The notes: generated from the letters alone by a model not told the origin. DNA of 64,000 bases from Lachnospiraceae bacterium (GCA_910575555.1 CAJTFX010000019.1:20267-84266), one strand, 5' to 3'. Positions 46,308 to 58,577 are shown, counted from the first letter of the stretch. Numbers and translations: made by a program.

Positions 46308-49300
46308 CTATTCCACCGTTACTAATTTGCTTCCCACACTGTAGCGGACTTTATATCCTTTCTTGGACACAGTCGTTTTAATTCGGAATTTCAGACCCTT
46401 AACGCCTGTATTTAAGCCGGTCAGCTCACAGATATACCTTCCGCTCTTTCCTTTCTGAACCTTGTTTAAATACTTCCATTTCTTTGTTTTCTTATCATAT
46501 TGATAAAGTTTTTTGGATGTCACTTTAAAAGACGCCACTTGTTTTCCGGTGCTCTTATTATACTCATAAATCCGGTATGAAGTTGCATTCTTTACAGGAT
46601 TAAAGCAAATCTGAACGGACGTGTCTGTTAAACGCACAACCGACACCCCGGTGGGAGCCTTCGGCTTCACGATAATCTTAACTTCTTTGGACATGGGCCC
46701 GTAATATGTCTTGCCGTTTACTTTTTTATAAGCCCTGACCTTATACCGATAGGGCTTGCCCCCTGTTCTCTTTTTATCAGTGTAAGAAAGTTTCGTCACA
46801 TTGGCAGCCTTTACAAATTTCTTTTTGGATGCATCGTACCGAAGCACCTGATAGCCGCCTGCGCCCGAAGCCTTTTTCCACTTAAGCTTCACCTGTCCTG
46901 CCTTTTCAGAGGAAATGGTCAGGCCGGTCACCTTCTTCAGATTCGGCTTCTGCTCTGTCGGTTTCTGCTCTGGCTTCTCTTCTTCCTTTGGCTGCTCTGG
47001 CGTGGGGGTTATCTGGGGGCCTCCATCTGCCGGCGCAGGCGTAACCGTTACTCTGCACACGCCGCTTTGGGCTTCCGTGCCTGCCACACCGGACCTTGTG
47101 GTAACCACCAGTGTATAAGCGCCTTCATCCTGTTTCACCGCTGTCGGAACTGTCAGGCTGCTTCTGGTCTGCCCTTCTAAGGGCTCTCCGTCCTTATACC
47201 ACTGGCAGGTATAATCCTGTCCTTCTGCCGCTGTGATCTCTGACGTGATCTCAAAGCCTTTCTTCTCTTCTGTCGTTATGCTGTCCATGTCAAGCTTCAC
47301 CTGAGCCGGAACCGGCGCCGGCAGAACCAGAGTTTCCCCGCGGTCTGTCTCCTTCTGGCGAACTGTCTCAGCCACAAACTGAGCTTCAATAATATCTCCG
47401 TCTCTTAAAGATTTATAGTCAGCCTTAATAGTCATGGATTTACTGTCTGTAATTTCCTGATATTTTCCCCCTGATACCACAGCGTCAATTACATATCCGT
47501 CATCTGCCTGGATGGCCAGTTCCCGGACTTCTCCCTGAGCCAGCGTCAGGACTCCATTTTCCGCTCCGGTAATCTGTCCGCCCAAAGTAGATGAAAGAAT
47601 CATGGATTTGGTTGTTTTGGGATTTGTCCCGTCATCCTCCACTGCCACAACTGCAAAGGGACTGAAGGATTTACACAGGATCACAAGACCATACCGTGTG
47701 ACAGTTAAAGGCACTTCCTCCAATCCAACAATCTGCCCATTCTGATCCCGCTTAAAATGGTATGCCTTAAAGGTAACTCCCTCGTCATCCGGCCCATAGC
47801 CCTTGGGGAATCCAACGGCCAAGCGAACCGAAGAACCCACTGATAAAACATTTTTGTTGCAGGTCAGAAGATCAATGTTATATGTCTCGCTGCTCTTCAC
47901 TGCCGCGCCCAGTTCACCCTCAAGCTTATTATTAATAATATCTGTATCCCCATTTGAGGTAGAAGTTGCCACAAGGGTCAGGCCCGTCAGCATCTCCGGT
48001 GTTACAGCAGCATTGTCATCTGTTTTCCACTCCTGGAAATCTTTCTTGGAAAGATCTGAATTTTCCAAAAGCTGCGGTCTTCCAAAATAACTAAAATAAT
48101 ATCCCTGAGAACGGAAAGCGCAGATTGCCTTTCTTCTGGAAGCCGTATAGCTGAAATTTTTCGGAACCTTTTCGCTTTCACTGCCCACCAGACCAGTTAC
48201 ATTAAATACATAATCCACCTGTTCATCCAGCCACAGTTCACTGGGTGTAAAATCAAAGCTGACGGTTCTGTCTTTGTCCCATGCAATGTTCTCAATCCTG
48301 CAGTTCTCAACCGCAGTGGTCTCCTCCTGCAAAACACTGACATCGATTCCCGGCCCCTGGGCGCCCTCTGCCAGTTTTAAAGTTTCATCAAATTCTATCC
48401 TGATTGCATGAGTTTTCCCAATTGATATCCTGGAAGTCAGGGAAGGAACTGCTTTCCTGACAAACGGAGGCGCCTGATAGGTTCCGTTAGGATTGTACAA
48501 TACCTCAGTATATGCGTCAAACAGCAGCGGATCTCCCCAAAAAGACAATCTCTTAATCCCTTCCAAACTATTCTCCGTATAGTCCCCCGGCCCCTCGCTG
48601 GTAACTGCAAATTCAGAATATTCCGCAGTTGCAAGCTGCATCGTAACTTCCGTTTCTGTATCTGTAAACTTATATACATCCGGCAGGATATAGGCCCATC
48701 TGCCATATTTCCAGGTGTTTTTCTCGGCATCGTACTCAGACGTGCGCCACAGAATATATTTGCCGTTTTCCATTGATTTGGCTGCGCCCATCCCCTTGTA
48801 GCTTACCTTATACACTCCCATTTTCACATCACCGCTTAAAGCATCGCTGCTGAACTCTACTTTCAGGCCGTTGGTGTTGGCCACCTCCTGAAACATTCTG
48901 TCTGCCCCTGCAAGCTCCGGATACTGAAATTCAAAATTGGCTTCTGACATAACCCCGTCCGGAACATGCCTTTTGCTCATCGTCTCATTCCCTGCCAGAA
49001 GATAATCAGTCCGCTCAAAGCCATCCAGGCCCCCTTCTCCCGGAAGAGGAGATATTGGATCATCTGCTGTGGCATCCAGACCGTACCATACATTGTCCAG
49101 CTGGACATAATTCCACATATGGGGCTCTGCCTGGTCGATGGTACGCTGAAATCCTCCCTGTACCAGGATACACTGGATGCCCAGCCGATCCAAAGCTGCC
49201 TTCATGGCTCTGGCATAGCCTTCACACAGACTTTCTCCCTTGATCCAGGCGCCGTATGCCGTCCGGATGTGCCCTGTATTTTCTGTCCTGCAGGTATTTT

Positions 49301-49937
49301 CCATCCGGTAAGACGTGTGCTGGATCAGTTCATTATGAATATAGGCAACTTTCTGCTCCTGAGGGTCTTTTCCCTCTTCGGCAGGAAGGCTGTCGGCTCC
49401 CGCCGCAAGCTCCTGAATTCTGGCTTCATATTCGGCAATAGCCGCTTCCACTTCCGCCTGGCTATTAAATCCTTTTACAAAGTAATGATCACTTCTGCCC
49501 GGCCCCAGATAAGCGCAGTACTCTGAGCCCTTTTTCGTCACTCTCAAAGTCAGATAAGAAAAGTCCACATAAAAAATCTCCGGATAATCGGCATAAAAAG
49601 CGTCCCTTGCCGCACCCATATAGGTGAGAAGGGTCATATTTCCATTGGCATACCCGTCAAGCTGCGACTGGTTCAGATGCTTGTTTGCCACCAGATCATA
49701 ATCTCCGGTTCCTGTTTTAAAAATCCCCTTTGTATACATTTGATACATGGCATCATAAAATCCCTGGGCTTCCTCCGGAAGCTGACTGTAGTAATATCTC
49801 CCACTCTCTCCTGCATCTGCCGCTTTACCTGCATCTTCCAACTGAGATGCATATGCCTGGCCGGTAAAACTGCCAGTCACAAATGACGCCGCAAACAGAA
49901 TTGCCAGAACAAAACCAGCTGTCCTTTTCAACTGCAT
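46308..49937 (-). CDS. Large secreted transglutaminase-like / fibronectin-type surface protein
   Basis: This 1209-residue protein has a signal peptide (KRTAGFVLAILFAASFVTG, cleavage near AYAS). A transglutaminase-like domain near residues 190-300 has all three catalytic residues: Cys in GESLCEGYARAMK, His in EPHMWNYVQL and Asp in WYGLDATADD. Beta-sandwich regions follow, then an Ig-like segment (ITAAEGQDYTCQWYKDG), a Pro/Glu/Lys linker (TPTPEQPKEEEKPEQK) and two fibronectin-type repeats (VTGLTISSEKAGQVKLKWKK, APTGVSVVRLTDTSVQICFN). No LPxTG anchor is seen. It probably acts at the cell surface as a peptidase or cross-linker; the substrate is unknown. It is first in a likely operon with the zinc-ribbon gene. 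Confidence 0.88.
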   Translation of the reverse strand: MQLKRTAGFVLAILFAASFVTGSFTGQAYASQLEDAGKAADAGESGRYYYSQLPEEAQGFYDAMYQMYTKGIFKTGTGDYDLVANKHLNQSQLDGYANGNMTLLTYMGAARDAFYADYPEIFYVDFSYLTLRVTKKGSEYCAYLGPGRSDHYFVKGFNSQAEVEAAIAEYEARIQELAAGADSLPAEEGKDPQEQKVAYIHNELIQHTSYRMENTCRTENTGHIRTAYGAWIKGESLCEGYARAMKAALDRLGIQCILVQGGFQRTIDQAEPHMWNYVQLDNVWYGLDATADDPISPLPGEGGLDGFERTDYLLAGNETMSKRHVPDGVMSEANFEFQYPELAGADRMFQEVANTNGLKVEFSSDALSGDVKMGVYKVSYKGMGAAKSMENGKYILWRTSEYDAEKNTWKYGRWAYILPDVYKFTDTETEVTMQLATAEYSEFAVTSEGPGDYTENSLEGIKRLSFWGDPLLFDAYTEVLYNPNGTYQAPPFVRKAVPSLTSRISIGKTHAIRIEFDETLKLAEGAQGPGIDVSVLQEETTAVENCRIENIAWDKDRTVSFDFTPSELWLDEQVDYVFNVTGLVGSESEKVPKNFSYTASRRKAICAFRSQGYYFSYFGRPQLLENSDLSKKDFQEWKTDDNAAVTPEMLTGLTLVATSTSNGDTDIINNKLEGELGAAVKSSETYNIDLLTCNKNVLSVGSSVRLAVGFPKGYGPDDEGVTFKAYHFKRDQNGQIVGLEEVPLTVTRYGLVILCKSFSPFAVVAVEDDGTNPKTTKSMILSSTLGGQITGAENGVLTLAQGEVRELAIQADDGYVIDAVVSGGKYQEITDSKSMTIKADYKSLRDGDIIEAQFVAETVRQKETDRGETLVLPAPVPAQVKLDMDSITTEEKKGFEITSEITAAEGQDYTCQWYKDGEPLEGQTRSSLTVPTAVKQDEGAYTLVVTTRSGVAGTEAQSGVCRVTVTPAPADGGPQITPTPEQPKEEEKPEQKPTEQKPNLKKVTGLTISSEKAGQVKLKWKKASGAGGYQVLRYDASKKKFVKAANVTKLSYTDKKRTGGKPYRYKVRAYKKVNGKTYYGPMSKEVKIIVKPKAPTGVSVVRLTDTSVQICFNPVKNATSYRIYEYNKSTGKQVASFKVTSKKLYQYDKKTKKWKYLNKVQKGKSGRYICELTGLNTGVKGLKFRIKTTVSKKGYKVRYSVGSKLVTVE

Positions 49938-50069
49938 AACTTTTCTTTCCTTTCCTTCCTAATAAATTACTAAAATTAATATTTCGACATCAGAATAACA
50001 TGAGAAGAATCCTTTCGTCAAGAATTACCATATTCTTTTTTCGCAGCTGCAAATAAAACCCAAAAGAGA

Positions 50070-50097
50070 CAGGTCAGCCTGCAAAAAGGCTGACCTG
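50070..50097 (-). terminator. Intrinsic terminator after the 216-residue gene
   Basis: CAGGTCAGCCT and AGGCTGACCTG are perfect 11-bp arms with a 6-nt loop. On the minus strand TCTCTTTTGGG follows. It lies 20 bp after the stop at 50117. Confidence 0.75.
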
Positions 50098-50116
50098 CTC
50101 CTTTAAACTGATTCCC

Positions 50117-50767
50117 TTAACCCCAGATATCATACTTATTTCCAAGAGACGCATAGCTGTTCCCGTTGGAATTGTATTTACTGGAATAACTTAACGCATT
50201 GGCTCCGGCATTGTCTGCAATCCGATCGCCCAGAAAAGCAACTTTTTCTGAAAATGATCCGGATGGCCCGAAAAGTTTCTCCAGGCTTTCCACATCCGCC
50301 TCTTTTAATTTGTTTTTATCTAAGCTTAAAGTTCCGTCTTTTCCAATGGTGATCCCGGCTGTCTTTAACGCTTCGCTGTGTTCCCCTGCTGCGCCGCTTA
50401 ACATCTGACGGTAATAGTCATCCAACGGGGAAGCATTGGATTTTAAGGACTTTAACACAGCATTGTAATTCTCCAACAGCTTTTCCACGTGGCTGTGAAT
50501 TTCATCCATATTTCCGCTTTCCTTTGCTTTAGCAAATATGGAATCCTGCCCTTCTGCCAAGAATGCCTGCGCGCTCTTTGCCAGTTCCTCCGCTGTTTTT
50601 TCCTGCTTCTCATACTCTTTTTTCTGAGTCACATCCGCAGCAGCGCTGTTCCCGAACAAATCCTCCAGACTGTTCTGATTCTTGTTCAAATGATTCACCA
50701 GAGACATGTTCACTGGCACTCCGGCTCTTCTTGCTGTTGCATTCATAATCTGATCTGTTACTCTCAT
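50117..50767 (-). CDS. Small helical protein with FliD-tail-like segment
   Basis: This 216-residue protein has no signal peptide or membrane segment. It is mainly helical and polar, with Lys/Glu-rich coiled stretches in the first half. The C-terminal part (ITIGKDGTLSLDKNKLKEAD, VESLEKLF, FSEKVAFLGDRIAD) resembles the tail of flagellar cap proteins of the FliD type, where a strand-LD-x-x-K-L pattern precedes a helix. No flagellar gene is adjacent, so the likeness may be structural only. An AGGAGG site precedes the ATG and a terminator follows. The family is not recognised with certainty. Confidence 0.7.
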   Translation of the reverse strand: MRVTDQIMNATARRAGVPVNMSLVNHLNKNQNSLEDLFGNSAAADVTQKKEYEKQEKTAEELAKSAQAFLAEGQDSIFAKAKESGNMDEIHSHVEKLLENYNAVLKSLKSNASPLDDYYRQMLSGAAGEHSEALKTAGITIGKDGTLSLDKNKLKEADVESLEKLFGPSGSFSEKVAFLGDRIADNAGANALSYSSKYNSNGNSYASLGNKYDIWG

Positions 50768-50874
50768 ACTCTTACCTCCTGCTTACTGGCTGCCGCCTTC
50801 TGACCTGCCGTCATTCTGCTGCAGCATCACTGTAATTTGAAATACATTTTCCTTTAATTAAAACAACTTCTGCC

Positions 50875-51633
50875 TCAATAATTTCCCTCCGAAATATACC
50901 TCAGGTATGCTTTCACAAAATCCTGGTATTTATATCTTGAGATCAGCAGTTTGTCACCGTTTTTCATCCAAACCTCTGTCCGGCTGTACCGTTCCACATA
51001 TTTCATATTTGCCAGATAACCTTTATGCACCCGGAAGAAATTCTCCGAAAGTTCCTCCTCCAGTCCGCTGATCTTGCCGTAATAAGTGATTTTTTCACAG
51101 CTCAGACATAGAATCACCTTACGGTTGCTGCTTTCCACATAATAAATATCCTCTTCCGGAATCTTTCTTGTGGTATTCCCTTTGCGAATCAGCAATTCCC
51201 GGGGCGTCTCCTGCCTTCTGCCCTTCAAAATCCGGCATTCCTCCGCAGCCTGCTGAAGCACTGCCGCAAATTCTTTTTCCTCGATGGGCTTCACCAGAAA
51301 TTGATACGCATGAACTGAAAAAGCCTCCATGGCATATTCCGGATAGCCCGATATAAAAATCAGAAGCGGAAGACTGCCCCATACTGCCGTTTCCTGCTCT
51401 TTGGCAGCTTCCCGCAGCCGCTTTGCCACGGTCATCCCATCCATATCTTCCATGGAAATATCCAGAAAAAGAATATCAATTGCTTCCGAAATATAACTGT
51501 CCAGTCCCTGGGACCGGAGCAACTCTCTGCCGGAAGAAAATTCCACAATTTCGCAGTCCGGTTCCTGCTGTTCTATCAGCTTCCGTATAAAACTGCGCAC
51601 ATACTTTTCATCATCACAGATTGCAATCTTCAA
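50875..51633 (-). CDS. Orphan LytTR-family response regulator (TTG start)
   Basis: This 252-residue regulator has a receiver (IAICDDEKYVRSF, phosphoacceptor Asp in ILFLDISMEDMDG, FLVKPIEEKEF) and a LytTR domain (IYYVESSNRKVILCL, FFRVHKGYLANMKYVERY). The start is taken as TTG at 51633 with GAGGTGG 6 nt upstream; the open frame continues 260 nt upstream but that part encodes no receiver sequence. No kinase gene is adjacent: the bgl operon is upstream and a FliD-tail-like gene downstream. A direct repeat with 21-bp period lies about 125-155 bp upstream and may be its own binding site. Confidence 0.9.
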   Translation of the reverse strand: MKIAICDDEKYVRSFIRKLIEQQEPDCEIVEFSSGRELLRSQGLDSYISEAIDILFLDISMEDMDGMTVAKRLREAAKEQETAVWGSLPLLIFISGYPEYAMEAFSVHAYQFLVKPIEEKEFAAVLQQAAEECRILKGRRQETPRELLIRKGNTTRKIPEEDIYYVESSNRKVILCLSCEKITYYGKISGLEEELSENFFRVHKGYLANMKYVERYSRTEVWMKNGDKLLISRYKYQDFVKAYLRYISEGNY

Positions 51634-51755
51634 CTCCGTCCACCTCGTGATATTTCCGAAAATTATCTTCCGGTTTCTCCCGCTGCTTTCCAAACCTGAA
51701 AGAGATCTATTTTCGGTCACTAATGTTATCGGCATACTTAGTAAAAAAACTTTAG

Positions 51756-51788
51756 AAATGAGGTGACAGGAACGATAAATGTTGTGAC
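51756..51788 (-). promoter_or_regulatory. Direct repeat with 21-bp period, candidate LytTR site
   Basis: AAATGAGGTGAC (51756-51767) and AAATGTTGTGAC (51777-51788) match at 10 of 12 positions and start exactly 21 bp apart, two helical turns. This is the arrangement bound by LytTR regulators such as AgrA and ComE. It lies between the bgl terminator and the orphan LytTR gene. Confidence 0.5.
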
Positions 51789-51815
51789 TGGCACAATTGG
51801 AAAAAGTAAAAGGCC

Positions 51816-51844
51816 GCATCAAACTCTGAGAGAGTTTTTGATGC
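51816..51844 (-). terminator. Intrinsic terminator of the bgl operon
   Basis: GCATCAAA-CTCT and AGAGTTTTTGATGC arms form a stem with a small bulge. On the minus strand GGCCTTTTACTTTTT follows. It lies 34 bp after the bglA stop. Confidence 0.7.
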
Positions 51845-51877
51845 AACCTTTTTGCATTTTGACCGACTGCTGTAAAA

Positions 51878-55242
<3,365 letters not shown>

Positions 55243-55273
55243 TCCTTCTACCTCCATTTTTTATAAATTTGAA

Positions 55274-55300
55274 GGTGTGGCCAACTGAATGTAACCATCC
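55274..55300 (-). promoter_or_regulatory. Second RAT-like antiterminator sequence (before bglP)
   Basis: On the minus strand the 27-nt sequence begins GGATGGTTAC and ends GGCCACACC. Its ends match those of the RAT in the licT leader (GGATGGTTA and GCTATACC). No terminator stem with a T tract follows it here, so it may be a relic or act on bglP translation. Confidence 0.5.
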
Positions 55301-55322
55301 ATCCAAAACATTGCTTTTTCGG

Positions 55323-56165
55323 TCAACCATTGCTTTTATATATAATCCGTTCAATATGAATTGTCAAATAAAGCATTTCATCCTCTGACAATACGTAGGA
55401 ATACCTGTTTTTCACAAATTCTTTTATTTTTATTACACAGTTATAAGAATTCACATATTTTCTTTTAATGGCATCTAACAATTCGTCCTGATCATCCTGG
55501 CCATACATTTTTCCGCTCACCAGTCTTTGGGCAAAAAATTTTAAATGCGTCACAAATCGGTAATAATACACACTTTCCTGGTTAAATTCCACCTGAAAAT
55601 GATACTTCACGATACTGGACAATTCTGCCATAATATCTATTATTTTCTGCATGTCCATGGAATTCTCATTCATCCGCGCTTCTGCAATATGAAATGCAAA
55701 AAAACCTGCCTCATCTTCCGAAAGCCGCACTCCTGTGTAGTTCTCCACAATTTGCAGAATATAAAGCCCCGTTTCATATTCCTCCCGGTAAAACCGCCGG
55801 ATATCCCACAGCATCATATTTTTAACTTCTATCCCCTTCTTATACCGCTGAACAGCCCCGTAAATATGATCCACCAAACTGAGATAAAGCAGCGTATTCT
55901 GTTCAACTGACAGCTTCTCCTGTACACAGCTGATAATTTCATTGCCCATTGTCAGGTAATCTACCGGAATATAAGAAAGAAATTCTTTAAATTTCACATT
56001 CACATCTGGTTCCGACAATACGAAAATTTTCTGTATTTTGGAATCCTCGATTTGATCCCCCGTTCGTTTCCGAAAAGCAATTCCGCACCCGACTACTACA
56101 ATTTCTCTGTGATTTTTATCCCTGCTTTCCACCGCGTTATTGTTATAAATTTTTGTAATAAGCAT
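55323..56165 (-). CDS. licT: BglG-family transcriptional antiterminator (LicT-like)
   Basis: RNA-binding antiterminator of beta-glucoside operons; 280 residues. The CAT RNA-binding domain (LITKIYNNNAVESRD, EIVVVGCGIAFRKRTGDQI) is followed by PRD1 and PRD2. The regulatory histidines are in LVDHIYGAVQRYK and EAGFFAFHIAEARM (PRD1) and in VTHLKFFAQRLV and LYLTIHIERIIYK (PRD2). The ATG at 56165 has TGGAGAAG 8 nt upstream; the open frame begins 15 nt earlier. Phosphorylation by the PTS should control it. Its own leader carries a RAT overlapping a terminator. Confidence 0.94.
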   Translation of the reverse strand: MLITKIYNNNAVESRDKNHREIVVVGCGIAFRKRTGDQIEDSKIQKIFVLSEPDVNVKFKEFLSYIPVDYLTMGNEIISCVQEKLSVEQNTLLYLSLVDHIYGAVQRYKKGIEVKNMMLWDIRRFYREEYETGLYILQIVENYTGVRLSEDEAGFFAFHIAEARMNENSMDMQKIIDIMAELSSIVKYHFQVEFNQESVYYYRFVTHLKFFAQRLVSGKMYGQDDQDELLDAIKRKYVNSYNCVIKIKEFVKNRYSYVLSEDEMLYLTIHIERIIYKSNG

Positions 56166-56241
56166 TTTTCTTCTCCACAAAATTTTTATAAAAATGACTT
56201 CCCCAACAGTATTGCTCTTTCAAAATTCTTAAAATGCAAAA

Positions 56242-56295
56242 ATACCTGCTTATTAAGCTGTGGTAACATCCACCACAGATTTAATAAACAGGTAT
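56242..56295 (-). terminator. Leader terminator of the licT-bglP-bglA operon
   Basis: A 15-bp stem with one G-U position (arms beginning ATACCTG, 56242-56256 and 56281-56295) plus an inner CTGTGGT/ACCACAG stem forms a long hairpin. On the minus strand TTTTTGCATTTT follows. Its 5' arm overlaps the RAT by five bases, as required for mutually exclusive folding. Confidence 0.85.
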
Positions 56296-56318
56296 AGCTT
56301 ACAACGTAATAACCATCC
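56291..56318 (-). promoter_or_regulatory. RAT (LicT/BglG antiterminator target)
   Basis: In minus-strand sense this 28-nt segment begins GGATGGTTATTAC and ends AAGCTATACC, close to the ribonucleic antiterminator consensus GGATTGTTACTG...GGCAAAACC. It overlaps the 5' arm of the leader terminator, so bound LicT would prevent termination. Confidence 0.75.
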
Positions 56319-56331
56319 TTCAATTTCGAAT

Positions 56332-56360
56332 ATAATATCAGAAAAATTCTTTTCTGTCAA
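56332..56360 (-). promoter_or_regulatory. Promoter of the licT-bglP-bglA operon
   Basis: On the minus strand TTGACA (56360-56355) and TATTAT (56337-56332) are spaced by exactly 17 bp, and the RAT begins 14 bp downstream of the -10 box. Confidence 0.8.
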
Positions 56361-56426
56361 CTACTAAAATTTGTCTGTCTCAGATTTTCCTGAACCCGAT
56401 GAAATTGTTTGTAATTTCACCGCTGT

Positions 56427-58475
56427 TTAATTCACATATTTAATAATCGTATCCCAGGCAGACGGCCGCTCCAGACCCAGTTTCCAATAAGCTGCCCCGG
56501 CCAGATGATTCTGTTTCATGACTTTCAGCTTCTCCTCTAAAGAAGTCTCATTCTCAATCCACATTTTATAGGTTTTTCCATCTTTCTCGTATGAAGCCGT
56601 ATATTGGCCGTCCTCATCAGACCAGACTGCCTGGGCGCCGTTTTCTGTATAGCGGTTTTCCACAGTCTGCATCCCCTCCTCCGTACAGGTGAACGTATAA
56701 GGAAGGTAATCCTCCGCTGCAGATTCCACATCCTCTCCGGCTCCATCCTTAGGCGTCAGTTCCCAAACTCTGCTGTAGAACGGCATACCCAAAATGGTCT
56801 GCTCCGGCGGAACTTCTTTTAAAGTATTCTCCACCCCTTCCCGCACAAATCCAATGGAAGCCACAGAACCAATATCCTCGGAACCGCTGTAATGCTCATC
56901 ATATCCCATAATGATCACATAATCCGCAAACAAAGCCTGCTCTGCGCGGTTATAAAATGCCGTATAGCTTGTTGGCACATAATTATCTACAGAAAGCACC
57001 AGATTATTGTTCTCACATTTTAAGGAAAGCTCGCGGATAAACTGTATATAAGCGTCTCCCACGTCGCCGCTCAGGGCCTCAAAATCCAGATTAATCCCGT
57101 CTAAATCATACTCAATGGCTGCTGCAATGATCTGGTTTGCCAGATAATCCCGGGTAGAAGTATGCGTCAGCACATAAGTACTGTCGGCCTCCGGATTCTC
57201 CAGATTGCTGACCAAAGCCCAGACCTCCACATTGTTCTGGTGGCAGTAACTCACATACTCTCTGCTGGCCAGTGAAAAAATATTTCCGTCATTGTCATTC
57301 AGGTAAAACCAGGTGGGAGAAATCACATTCACTCCCTTGGTAGTCTGCAGAACATTGGAAATCCTGCCGTTAGCTTCCGGAGTAGTCACCTGATGCCATC
57401 CAAGGCTTATCGGCCCCTCTTTCAGCATATGGGAAAATACCGGTTCTTCAAACTCTCTTGACAGCGTCTCAGCCGCCGGTTCCCCCAGTCTTTTATTTTT
57501 CAGCCATCCAATCAGTCCATCCTGGGTACAGACCCTGCTCCAGTCCTCTCCGGCCTCTAACACCGTGACTTTGCTTCCCTTTTCCAAATCTGCTACAATC
57601 GGACTCTTAATGCCGCCTTTTACCCGGATCTCTGTTTTCTTGCGGACAGACGCCGTCTGAACCTCACCCCAGGAAGCCGTAATCTTTACTCTGTTTGGAT
57701 TCTGATACACATCAAAATCAATATTTGTATAATTCTGAACGAAATCCAATGCCAGATACATGTGCTCTCCATCGACTTTTACTATCACATAATCTGTACT
57801 TTCGTTCTTTTTTGTCACCGTATATTCTGTACTGCCTGCATTGACAGAAACTATATCCGTGTTCGTAACATACCGCAGGATATTTTCATTGTAATCCCAA
57901 TAAAACCGCTGATTCAGATATTGCTGAACCAGTTTGTAATCCATGTATACATGTCCGTCCCAGATTTTTGCCGTTTCTTCCAGACGTTTCCCGTCCAGAA
58001 CCACCGCCAGATCTTCCTCTCCCTGGACGTTGTAATATTCATTCAAATCTGCCCGCTCTTTGGTGGGACTGTATTTCTTTATCACAACGCTTAAAAGGGC
58101 AAGCAAAACTACTGCTGTTATAAAAACAGCAGCAACAAACACCGGCATTCTGTTATTTCTTCCGGATCTCCTCCGTCTCCTTCTTCTAGATCGGTTCTGG
58201 GGCCTCCTTCTGTTGGCCTGCCTTTCTGTTTCTCTTCCTGCAGAATCCGGCTGTTCTTCCCTGGACCTTCTGCCCGCAGTCTGCCTCTCTGCTTCCTCTC
58301 CTGCAGAATCCGGCTGTTCTTCTCTGAACCCTCTGCCAACGAATTGCCCTCCTGCAGAACCCGGCTGCTCTTCCCTGGGCCTTCTGCCAACAAATTGCCC
58401 TCCTGCAGAATCCGGCTGCTCCTCTCTCAGTTTTCTGCCGGCAGCTTTCTCCTGCATGTTGTCTGTGTCTGACAT
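56427..58475 (-). CDS. Membrane-anchored GH18 cell-wall hydrolase (YaaH-like)
   Basis: The 682-residue protein has a cytoplasmic N-terminus of four REEQPDSAG-type repeats (residues ~16-90) and an Arg-rich stretch. A membrane helix (PVFVAAVFITAVVLLALL) leads outside. There it has a copper-amine-oxidase-N-like region (AVVLDGKRLEETAKIWDGHV), an SH3-like domain (KGSKVTVLEAGEDWSRV) and a GH18 barrel from about residue 360, with the catalytic DGINLDFE motif. Relatives act on peptidoglycan, often in spore germination or wall turnover. A GGGAGG site precedes the ATG. It lies 102 bp after mecA, with a 15-bp hairpin between. Confidence 0.88.
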   Translation of the reverse strand: MSDTDNMQEKAAGRKLREEQPDSAGGQFVGRRPREEQPGSAGGQFVGRGFREEQPDSAGEEAERQTAGRRSREEQPDSAGRETERQANRRRPQNRSRRRRRRRSGRNNRMPVFVAAVFITAVVLLALLSVVIKKYSPTKERADLNEYYNVQGEEDLAVVLDGKRLEETAKIWDGHVYMDYKLVQQYLNQRFYWDYNENILRYVTNTDIVSVNAGSTEYTVTKKNESTDYVIVKVDGEHMYLALDFVQNYTNIDFDVYQNPNRVKITASWGEVQTASVRKKTEIRVKGGIKSPIVADLEKGSKVTVLEAGEDWSRVCTQDGLIGWLKNKRLGEPAAETLSREFEEPVFSHMLKEGPISLGWHQVTTPEANGRISNVLQTTKGVNVISPTWFYLNDNDGNIFSLASREYVSYCHQNNVEVWALVSNLENPEADSTYVLTHTSTRDYLANQIIAAAIEYDLDGINLDFEALSGDVGDAYIQFIRELSLKCENNNLVLSVDNYVPTSYTAFYNRAEQALFADYVIIMGYDEHYSGSEDIGSVASIGFVREGVENTLKEVPPEQTILGMPFYSRVWELTPKDGAGEDVESAAEDYLPYTFTCTEEGMQTVENRYTENGAQAVWSDEDGQYTASYEKDGKTYKMWIENETSLEEKLKVMKQNHLAGAAYWKLGLERPSAWDTIIKYVN
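58206..58430 (-). repeat. Four tandem repeats of 51-63 bp in the GH18 gene
   Basis: The segment encodes REEQPDSAGGQFVGR, REEQPGSAGGQFVGR, REEQPDSAGEEAERQ and REEQPDSAGRETERQ in succession in the cytoplasmic tail. Unit length is mostly 51 bp, in frame. Confidence 0.8.
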
Positions 58476-58498
58476 TTTATCCTCCCGTGCATTATATG

Positions 58499-58534
58499 TT
58501 TTATATCATAGGAGCGCTGTCCTATGATATAAAA
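58499..58534. repeat. Perfect 15-bp inverted repeat between mecA and the GH18 gene
   Basis: TTTTATATCATAGGA and TCCTATGATATAAAA are exact complements around a GCGCTG loop. No T tract follows on the minus strand, where ACATATAATG and the GH18 ribosome site come next, so it may be an operator or leader hairpin as well as the end of mecA. A second weaker stem (CCAGAG/CTCTGG, 58536-58562) adjoins it. Confidence 0.6.
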
Positions 58535-58577
58535 CACCAGAGCGCAATTATAAAATACTCTGGGACTTACACTCAGT

